From Flavobacteriales bacterium (lineage in GTDB: Bacteria; Bacteroidota; Bacteroidia; Flavobacteriales; UA16), in contig JABISU010000188.1 of assembly GCA_018700255.1 (NCBI GenBank), forward strand, positions 1-8,737: 8,737 bases of DNA, written 5' to 3'. Positions 1-5,017 of this stretch are shown piece by piece (position 1 is the first letter of the stretch; each line of letters begins with the position of its first letter). The notes under the pieces were generated by a model. That model was not told the origin of the DNA. It worked only from the letters and a program-made list of their open reading frames with translations, and made no database searches. The position numbers and the translations under genes were made by a program.

Positions 1-612
1 AAGGAACTATCAATGCCTCGAAGAAGGAAGAAGGTCGCTGTTTGGAGTATAATCAGTCTATTTGCTGGCCTTATTATGTCTGTCGGTCTTCATACCGGAA
101 TGGAAAAGATGCTTAAGCCACACCAGAAGGAGCGCATACATGTTCTTTTCGGAATAGATGTGAACAATCCCGATGCGGATTATAATATACGTCATGCTAA
201 AGCAGCTATAGGAAGTGGAGGGCTTACAGGTAAGGGTTGGATGCATGGACCTATGACTGCTTACAGTTTTGTTCCGGAGCAAGAAACAGACTTCATCTTC
301 TGTACCGTTGGGGAAGAATGGGGGTTTTTAGGAAGTGCCTTTGTGATTTTTTTATTTACTTTTTTAATACTTAGAATATTAATTATTGCAGAACGCCAAC
401 GGTCCAAGTTTACTCGCATATACGCATATGGAGTAGCTAGTATTCTGTTTATGCACCTTTTAGTAAATGTTGGGATGGTGCTTGGATTAGCTCCTGTAAT
501 AGGAATACCACTTCCGTTTTTCAGCTATGGGGGCTCCTCACTTATAGGTTTTACTTTTCTAATCACAGTTTTAATCAGGCTAGATGGGGAGAGATTAAGC
601 GTCCTGAGGTAA
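1..612 (+). CDS. rodA: RodA, SEDS-family peptidoglycan glycosyltransferase (C-terminal part)
   Basis: Partial gene: the reading frame is open from base 1, so the N-terminal half lies outside the window and the ATG at 13 is probably internal. About 203 residues are visible. RodA is the integral-membrane glycan polymerase of the MreB elongation complex and works with a class B PBP, usually PBP2. Seen in the sequence: several hydrophobic membrane segments, the conserved loop VPEQETDFIF whose Asp (residue 93 counted from the ATG at 13) aligns with the catalytic Asp of SEDS proteins, the following EEWGFLGS, and the C-terminal signature IPLPFFSYGGSSLIG at residues 164-178. The FtsW paralogue is an alternative, but the TDFIF and LPFFSYGGSS context and the short C-terminus fit RodA better. 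It ends at TAA 610-612. I see no terminator directly after it, so transcription may run on into the leader region. Confidence 0.9.
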   Translation, partial: KELSMPRRRKKVAVWSIISLFAGLIMSVGLHTGMEKMLKPHQKERIHVLFGIDVNNPDADYNIRHAKAAIGSGGLTGKGWMHGPMTAYSFVPEQETDFIFCTVGEEWGFLGSAFVIFLFTFLILRILIIAERQRSKFTRIYAYGVASILFMHLLVNVGMVLGLAPVIGIPLPFFSYGGSSLIGFTFLITVLIRLDGERLSVLR

Positions 613-633
613 TCGATTAATGGGTTGTATTTT

Positions 634-762
634 ATGTTTCATCGACATTTTATAGCAATTCGTTTGGGTTTTCGTAATTTTTTAACCATATTTGTTATAA
701 TGCTATTCACACTAAATACATGTTGTTGTTGTTGTCCACTGAAAGGAGGCAGCCTAATATGA
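634..762 (+). CDS. Poly-cysteine leader peptide upstream of the cysteine operon
   Basis: A 42-codon frame, ATG 634 to TGA 760-762, too short for ordinary gene calling. Its key feature is five successive TGT cysteine codons (721-735, residues 30-34), followed by PLKGGSLI and the stop. The N-terminal part is basic then hydrophobic (FLTIFVIMLF). A second in-frame ATG at 700 would give a 20-residue peptide starting MLFTLNT; I slightly favour this form, because a candidate promoter would place the transcript start near it. A cysteine run encoded just before a terminator and a cysteine synthase gene is what a ribosome-mediated attenuator leader should look like. No homologue is recognised. Alternatives: a tiny lipoprotein or metal-binding membrane peptide (LNTC is a poor lipobox), or a chance frame over a TGT microsatellite. 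That it is translated is inferred. Confidence 0.65.
   Translation: MFHRHFIAIRLGFRNFLTIFVIMLFTLNTCCCCCPLKGGSLI
663..694 (+). promoter_or_regulatory. Candidate Bacteroidota-type promoter for the leader and cys operon
   Basis: TTTG at 663-666 and CATATTTG at 687-694 are separated by 20 bases. The Bacteroidota primary sigma consensus is TTTG, 17-23 bases, then TAnnTTTG; the downstream box differs only in its first base. Initiation would fall near 699-702, on or beside the ATG at 700, giving a nearly leaderless poly-Cys peptide. A TATAAT also occurs at 696-701 but has no -35 box at the right distance. The region is AT-rich, so a chance match is possible. Confidence 0.33.
721..735 (+). repeat. (TGT)5 trinucleotide repeat encoding five cysteines
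   Basis: A perfect five-unit TGT tract inside the leader frame. In this frame it reads Cys; in the other two it would read Val or Leu. Gain or loss of whole units would alter the number of control codons without shifting the frame. Confidence 0.9.
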
Positions 763-798
763 ATACGTGATAGATATAAAATAGAATCGTAATCTTTT

Positions 799-830
799 AA
801 AGCCTCTGATAATATCAGGGGCTTTTTTTT
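799..830 (+). terminator. Intrinsic terminator (attenuator hairpin) abutting cysM
   Basis: Left arm AAAGCCTCTGAT (799-810), loop AAT, right arm ATCAGGGGCTTT (814-825), then five more T (826-830). All 12 positions pair, one as G-U. The T-tract (823-830) ends directly at the cysM ATG. It could be a plain terminator for rodA, but its place after the poly-Cys frame and against the cysM start suggests conditional termination. The right arm also contains AGGGG (817-821), which would be the only Shine-Dalgarno-like stretch for cysM, so the hairpin would hide it. Confidence 0.88.
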
Positions 831-1772
831 ATGCAAAATAATATGACAGTTCCAACAATTAATCCCAGACTAAAAGCCCTTGAGGAATTAAGGTGGCATG
901 TCGGCAATAGCCCTATGCATAAATTGGTAAACCTATCTCCAAAACCAGGGGTAGAAATTCACGTAAAGCTTGAATGGCAACAGTTCGGTGGAAGTGTAAA
1001 GGCAAGACCTGCTTTTAATATCATACATGACGCTGTCGTTTCTGGAGCTTTACAAGGAAGGCGCCTCCTGGACGCAACTTCTGGAAATACAGGAATAGCA
1101 TACGCTATTTTTTCTGCCGCTGCAGGAATACCTGTGACTCTTTTTCTCCCCGAGAATGCTTCAAAGGAGAGGAAGCATATACTTAGAGCTCTTGGAGTGG
1201 ATCTCCGATTAACCAGTCCATTAGAAGGGACTGATGGAGCCCAGTCAGAAGCGCGTGAATTAGTCATGAAATCGCCTGAAAAATTTTGCTACGTAGACCA
1301 ATATGGGAATGAAGCCAATTGGAAAGCTCATTATTATGGAACGGGAGCTGAGGTTTGGCATGAAACCGCGGGTAGAATAACACACTTCATAGCTGGACTT
1401 GGCACAACTGGGACATTTATGGGAACGGGCCGGAGACTTAAAGAATATAATCCAGATGTGAGACTTGTGGCACTTCAACCGGAAACAGCACTACACGGAT
1501 TGGAGGGATGGAAACACCTTGAAACAGCACGAGTACCAGAAATATACGATGCTGGTATACCTGATGAAATGAGATTCGTAAGCACCGAGGAAAGCTACGA
1601 AATGATGCGAAGAGCAGCTCGAGAAGAGGGACTTATCTTAAGCCCTTCAGGTGCTGCAAATCTCGCTGGAGCGGTTAAACTAGCCAAGGAAATTGAAGAA
1701 GGAGTTGTCGTTACGATTCTTGCAGATGACGCAACTAAATACAGCGAAGTGATAAATTCAGTCTTAAAATGA
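831..1772 (+). CDS. cysM: CysM-type PLP-dependent cysteine synthase (probably CysO-thiocarboxylate dependent)
   Basis: A 313-residue fold-type II PLP enzyme of the cysteine synthase family. It would replace the activated hydroxyl of O-phosphoserine or O-acetylserine with sulfur. Seen: PLP lysine K57 in FGGSVKARP, the substrate-binding loop TSGNTG (83-88), the phosphate-binding GLGTTGT (189-195), and SPSGAA (271-276) supplying the serine near the PLP ring nitrogen. The stretches QYGNEAN and LGTTGTFMGTGR closely resemble mycobacterial CysM, which takes sulfur from CysO thiocarboxylate instead of free sulfide. The context, with mec, cysO and moeZ directly downstream, supports the same donor here. 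Departures: the usual NPxGSxKDR around the lysine reads QQFGGSVKARP. The ATG at 831 touches the terminator T-tract; the in-frame ATG at 843 is a good alternative start. The stop overlaps the next gene by ATGA. Substrate choice (phosphoserine or acetylserine) is not settled by sequence. Confidence 0.88.
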   Translation: MQNNMTVPTINPRLKALEELRWHVGNSPMHKLVNLSPKPGVEIHVKLEWQQFGGSVKARPAFNIIHDAVVSGALQGRRLLDATSGNTGIAYAIFSAAAGIPVTLFLPENASKERKHILRALGVDLRLTSPLEGTDGAQSEARELVMKSPEKFCYVDQYGNEANWKAHYYGTGAEVWHETAGRITHFIAGLGTTGTFMGTGRRLKEYNPDVRLVALQPETALHGLEGWKHLETARVPEIYDAGIPDEMRFVSTEESYEMMRRAAREEGLILSPSGAANLAGAVKLAKEIEEGVVVTILADDATKYSEVINSVLK

Positions 1773-2215
1773 GTAATCAATTTTTACCCCTCGATGTGAA
1801 TGAGGAATCTATGGTTGAGATGAAAGCACACGGAGAGGATGCTTTTCCTAACGAGTGCTGCGGATTCTTTTACGGCGAGGAGAGGGATGATGTTAGGTGG
1901 GTGACTCTTGCAAAGCGTATTATAAATGTTAAAGAGGGTGACCAAAGACGCAGATTCGAAATATCCGGAAAAGACTACATCGGAGCTGAGAGGTTTGCCA
2001 CACAGGAAGGATTGACTCTCTTAGGTATCTATCACAGCCATCCCTTACATCCCGCTGTTCCAAGCAAGCATGATCTTGAAGTAGCTATGCCTTGGTTTAG
2101 TTACATTATCTTGAGCGTGGAATCTTCAGGTGTCAATCACGTGAGGTCTTGGCAATTAAACGAATCGAGAATATTTGAGGAAGAAGTAATAAATAAAAAT
2201 CAACTAAAAGTGTAA
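1769..2215 (+). CDS. mec: JAMM/M67-family zinc metallopeptidase, Mec-like
   Basis: A 148-residue single-domain JAMM (JAB1/MPN/Mov34) protease. The full zinc signature is present: catalytic Glu29 in NECCGFFYG, then H89-S-H91-P, Ser99 and Asp102 in the spaced pattern HSHPLHPAVPSKHD. In mycobacteria the orthologous Mec+ cleaves the CysO-cysteine adduct after the carrier's terminal glycine to free L-cysteine and regenerate CysO. In other sulfur-carrier systems, such as QbsD in quinolobactin synthesis, the JAMM protein instead trims residues after Gly-Gly to mature the carrier. Because the carrier downstream ends -GGSK, this enzyme may have to do both jobs (inference). It has no signal peptide, so it is cytoplasmic. 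Its start overlaps the cysM stop (ATGA), which implies translational coupling. Length and motif spacing are normal, with no sign of damage. Confidence 0.87.
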   Translation: MSNQFLPLDVNEESMVEMKAHGEDAFPNECCGFFYGEERDDVRWVTLAKRIINVKEGDQRRRFEISGKDYIGAERFATQEGLTLLGIYHSHPLHPAVPSKHDLEVAMPWFSYIILSVESSGVNHVRSWQLNESRIFEEEVINKNQLKV

Positions 2216-2279
2216 AAAATGGCCGAAAAAAGCCGAAAAATCACTAAAAACAGCATCAAAAACACTAAATAATAGAAAT

Positions 2280-2558
2280 ATGGCAACTTTAATAATTCCC
2301 ACACCACTAAGAAAATTCACAAACGGACATGCAGTTTTTGAGGCATCTGCCTCAAACGTAAACGAGCTTTTAAATGCTCTATCTTCTGCAAACGAAGGAA
2401 TAAAAAAGCATCTTTTTGATGATTCTGGAGAGCTTAGGAGTTTCATTCGCATTTATGTAGGAGATGAAGACATCAACGAACTAAAAGGCGGCAACACTAA
2501 GATTGACGATCAAGACGAGGTTATTATCATCCCCGCAATCGCAGGAGGGTCTAAATAA
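2280..2558 (+). CDS. cysO: CysO/MoaD/ThiS-family sulfur carrier protein with C-terminal -GGSK
   Basis: A 92-residue beta-grasp, ubiquitin-like sulfur carrier. It begins with the family pattern IPTPLRKFTNG and continues with LFDDSGELRSFIRIYV, GDEDI and DEVIIIPAIAGG, very close to CysO-type carriers such as that of Mycobacterium tuberculosis. The carboxylate of the second glycine (Gly90) should be adenylated by the downstream E1, converted to a thiocarboxylate, and used by CysM as sulfur donor. Unlike mycobacterial CysO, which ends at Gly-Gly, two residues follow (Ser91, Lys92), so the carrier as translated should be inactive until they are removed. The gene follows a 64-base A-rich gap after mec and ends 7 bases before moeZ. 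MoaD for molybdopterin is a less likely identity, since no other moa gene is near and the N-terminal motif is CysO-like. Confidence 0.85.
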   Translation: MATLIIPTPLRKFTNGHAVFEASASNVNELLNALSSANEGIKKHLFDDSGELRSFIRIYVGDEDINELKGGNTKIDDQDEVIIIPAIAGGSK

Positions 2559-2565
2559 ATTACAT

Positions 2566-3735
2566 ATGTCGCTTCGCAAAATTACACTTTCAAAAGAAGA
2601 GTTAGAGAGATATAGTCGACACCTGATTATTCCAGAATTTAACATTGAAGGCCAAAAAAAGCTGAAAGCTTCCAGCGTTCTTGTCATAGGCTCAGGTGGG
2701 CTTGGAAGTCCACTCCTTTTATACTTAGCTGCAGCAGGTGTTGGACGTATCGGAATTGTAGATTTTGACACCGTCGATGTTTCTAACTTGCAAAGGCAAG
2801 TACTCTTTGGAATTCAAGATGTTGGTGTGTCAAAAGTCTTGGCCGCAAGTAAGCGCCTAAAGTCTTTAAATCCACATATTTCAATCGAGGTCCACGATAC
2901 TATGTTCACTGTAGATAATGCACGGGAGCTCGTTAAGCAGTACGATGTAGTCGCAGACGGAACCGATAACTTCCCTACACGTTATTTAGTTAACGACGCC
3001 TGTGTACTTGAGGATAAGGTAAATGTTTACGCAAGTATATTCAGGTTTGAAGGCCAAGCTTCCGTCTTTAATCAGCTCCTACATGATGGAACGCGAGGCC
3101 CTAATTACAGAGACTTATTCCCTTCTCCCCCACCTCCTGGCTTAGTCCCTAGTTGTGCTGAAGGGGGAGTTATAGGAGTGCTTCCTGGGATCTTAGGATC
3201 TCTGCAAGCTCTTGAAGTTCTCAAAGTAATTTCAGGTATAGGCGACACCCTAAGTGGAAGACTCTTTCTATTCGACGCAACTGGATTCACAACACGAATC
3301 TTAAAAGTACGGAAGAATAAAAATAACCCACTTAATGGTGAAAATCCTACCCAAACTGAGCTTATCAATTACGAGCAGTTCTGTGGGATAGACAGAAAGT
3401 CTGAGCAGCCCCGAGAGATTGCAGAGATTAGCGTAAGTATCTTAGATAAATGGCGGAAAGAAGGTGTTAATCACCTCCTTATCGATGTTCGCGAACCATA
3501 CGAATACGGTATCGCTGAAATCGGAGGTGAGTTAATTCCACTTTCAACTGTACTTGAAAGCACCGACAGAATTCCTAAGGATTTTCCAGTCGTAGTTCAA
3601 TGTAGATCCGGCGCAAGAAGTGCAAGTGCTATACGCAAACTCGAAGACGCTCATGGCTACACTAACCTTGTAAATTTAACAGGGGGAATCTTAAGATGGC
3701 AGGAGGAGATTGATTCCTCTCTAGCTAGGTATTAA
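2566..3735 (+). CDS. moeZ: MoeZ-type adenylyltransferase/sulfurtransferase (E1-like ThiF domain fused to rhodanese)
   Basis: 389 residues from the ATG at 2566; a longer frame from 2503 would overlap cysO by 56 bases and only adds non-conserved sequence. Residues about 10-250 form a ThiF/MoeB/UBA-like domain: GSGGLGSP (42-49) for ATP, VDFDTVDVSNLQRQ (65-78), DGTDN (131-135), and Cys197 in VPSCAEGGV, which aligns with the persulfide-relay cysteine of MOCS3/Uba4-type enzymes. Residues about 285-389 form a rhodanese domain with active-site Cys346 in QCRSGARS. It would adenylate the CysO C-terminus and deliver sulfur as a thiocarboxylate. The MoeB zinc cysteines are absent: the first CxxC is replaced by N180-Y-R-D183 and the second pair is missing, exactly as I recall for actinobacterial MoeZ, whose NYEQFCG motif also appears here (268-274). 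It is the last gene of the operon, and its stop faces odhB across 10 bases. Confidence 0.9.
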   Translation: MSLRKITLSKEELERYSRHLIIPEFNIEGQKKLKASSVLVIGSGGLGSPLLLYLAAAGVGRIGIVDFDTVDVSNLQRQVLFGIQDVGVSKVLAASKRLKSLNPHISIEVHDTMFTVDNARELVKQYDVVADGTDNFPTRYLVNDACVLEDKVNVYASIFRFEGQASVFNQLLHDGTRGPNYRDLFPSPPPPGLVPSCAEGGVIGVLPGILGSLQALEVLKVISGIGDTLSGRLFLFDATGFTTRILKVRKNKNNPLNGENPTQTELINYEQFCGIDRKSEQPREIAEISVSILDKWRKEGVNHLLIDVREPYEYGIAEIGGELIPLSTVLESTDRIPKDFPVVVQCRSGARSASAIRKLEDAHGYTNLVNLTGGILRWQEEIDSSLARY

Positions 3736-3745
3736 TAGTTGAAAT

Positions 3746-5005
3746 TTATAGCCCCAAAAGAACTTCATTAGGCTCTTTGCCGCTGAAGAGCATAAGCTCA
3801 GGCTTTTCGAGGAGTTCCTTCACTAAGTATAGAAAACTTACGCTTTCCTTTCCGTCGACTATTCTGTGGTCATAGCTGAGTGCCACATACATTATAGGGC
3901 GTATTTCAACTTTCCCATCAACAGCGACCGGTCGCTCAACAATATTGTGCATTCCAAGGATTGCGCTTTGAGGAGGGTTGATAATAGGGGTAGAAAGCAT
4001 CGACCCGAAAACTCCGCCATTCGTGATGGTGAATGTTCCACCTTGCATCTCATCTACTGTAAGCTGTCCATCCCTGGCGCGGATAGCAAGTCGTTTGATC
4101 TCTCCTTCTATTTCTGCTAAAGACATTACTTCTGCATTGCGAATCACTGGAACCATGAGTCCTTTGGGAGAGCTCACTGCAATACATATATCTGCGTATT
4201 CATGGAAAATTGCGTCCTTTCCGTCTATCATCGCATTAACACCTGGGAATTTAGCCAGAGCTATGGTAACTGCCTTTGTAAAGAAACCCATGAAACCTAA
4301 CCCCACTCCTTTTTCTTCCTTAAACTTATTCTTGTACTTCTTTCTAAGATCCATTATGGGCTTCATGTCTACCTCGTTGAAAGTAGTAAGCATGGCAGTA
4401 TCGTTCTTCACACCTACAAGTCTTTCAGCTACTTTTCTACGTAGCATAGACATGCGTTCTGTACGTGTTTCACGAGAACCCGTCCATCCAGCTTTTGCTA
4501 AAGCTGAATTGGGGTCAAACCCAGCGGCAAGTGCTGATAAGACATCCTGTTTAAGAATTCGTCCGTCTCTTCCTGATCCCGAAAGTGATCCAGTTGAAAT
4601 TCCCTTATCTGCCATCATTTTACGTGCTGCTGGAGACGTATGACCTTCAGCGAAGCTTCCTGTAGAAGTTTGGGGTTTCGATTTTACAGGTTCTGGAGTA
4701 GGAGCAGGAGTCACGACTGGAACTGGAGTTGCTACAACTGGAGGAGTTGACCCCGCTGGTCTTTCTGCATCAGTATCTATTAGGCAGCAAACGTTTCCAA
4801 CAGGAACAACATCTCCTTCTTCTACTTTAAGAGAAATAATTCCAGCCATTTCAGCCGGCAACTCTAGAGTAGCCTTATCTGAATCTACTTCAGCAATTGC
4901 TTGGTCCTTTTCGACGTAATCTCCATCACTTACAAGCCAAGCAGAAATTTCTACTTCAGATATGCTCTCTCCTGGACTAGGGACTTTCATTTCAAGTATT
5001 GGCAT
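3746..5005 (-). CDS. sucB: Dihydrolipoyllysine-residue succinyltransferase, E2 of 2-oxoglutarate dehydrogenase
   Basis: Also called odhB; 419 residues. It forms the core of the 2-oxoglutarate dehydrogenase complex and transfers succinyl from the lipoyl arm to CoA in the TCA cycle. Domains: one N-terminal lipoyl domain (about 1-78) with the lipoylated Lys44 in VDSDKATLE; a Pro/Val/Ala-rich hinge (about 83-112); a peripheral-subunit binding domain (about 121-158, [14 protein letters not shown] and [12 protein letters not shown]); and a catalytic acyltransferase domain (about 180-419) with His380 and Asp384 in SYDHRIVDG. The [11 protein letters not shown] motif and the E1 gene directly upstream point to the succinyl rather than the acetyl enzyme. 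It starts 12 bases after the odhA stop, so the two are co-transcribed. No E3 (lipoamide dehydrogenase) gene is in view. Single lipoyl domain and length are typical. Confidence 0.95.
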   Translation of the reverse strand: MPILEMKVPSPGESISEVEISAWLVSDGDYVEKDQAIAEVDSDKATLELPAEMAGIISLKVEEGDVVPVGNVCCLIDTDAERPAGSTPPVVATPVPVVTPAPTPEPVKSKPQTSTGSFAEGHTSPAARKMMADKGISTGSLSGSGRDGRILKQDVLSALAAGFDPNSALAKAGWTGSRETRTERMSMLRRKVAERLVGVKNDTAMLTTFNEVDMKPIMDLRKKYKNKFKEEKGVGLGFMGFFTKAVTIALAKFPGVNAMIDGKDAIFHEYADICIAVSSPKGLMVPVIRNAEVMSLAEIEGEIKRLAIRARDGQLTVDEMQGGTFTITNGGVFGSMLSTPIINPPQSAILGMHNIVERPVAVDGKVEIRPIMYVALSYDHRIVDGKESVSFLYLVKELLEKPELMLFSGKEPNEVLLGL

Positions 5006-5017
5006 GATTCAATATTT

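Larger units (their letters stand above)
700..830 (+). promoter_or_regulatory. Predicted cysteine-responsive transcription attenuator
   Basis: Elements in order are five Cys codons (721-735), a possible anti-terminator arm GGAGGC (745-750), the leader stop codon (760-762), and the terminator (799-830). GGAGGC can pair with GCCTCT (802-807), the core of the terminator's left arm, with five Watson-Crick pairs and one G-U. Geometry fits classical attenuation. A ribosome stalled early in the Cys run for lack of Cys-tRNA would leave 745-750 free to break the terminator, while one that reaches the stop codon would cover 745-750 and let the terminator form. The pairing is short compared with the 12-bp terminator stem, so the anti-terminator is the weakest part of the model. 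Direction: low cysteine, operon on. Confidence 0.55.

Noticed and set aside
613..830. A tRNA, riboswitch (such as SAM) or small RNA in the rodA-cysM gap
   Set aside because: No cloverleaf, no conserved riboswitch core and no extensive stems were found apart from the terminator; the short poly-Cys frame explains the region better.
639..836. 65-codon frame on the - strand over the leader and terminator
   Set aside because: It runs through the terminator hairpin and opposite the poly-Cys frame, where the TGT repeat reads as a Gln-rich run; no motif or start signal supports it.
2503..2565. Longer N-terminus for MoeZ from the ATG at 2503
   Set aside because: It would overlap the end of cysO by 56 bases and add 21 residues unlike the family; conserved sequence begins after the ATG at 2566.
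831..3735. Molybdopterin, thiamine or siderophore (QbsCDE-like) identity for the MoaD/JAMM/MoeB genes
   Set aside because: No moa, thi or siderophore genes are nearby; the cysteine synthase is overlapped with mec, and the poly-Cys leader points to cysteine synthesis.
3978..4643. 221-codon open frame on the + strand inside odhB
   Set aside because: It is the mirror of the well-supported odhB coding strand, shows no recognisable motif, and has hydrophobic/serine-rich composition typical of antisense frames.
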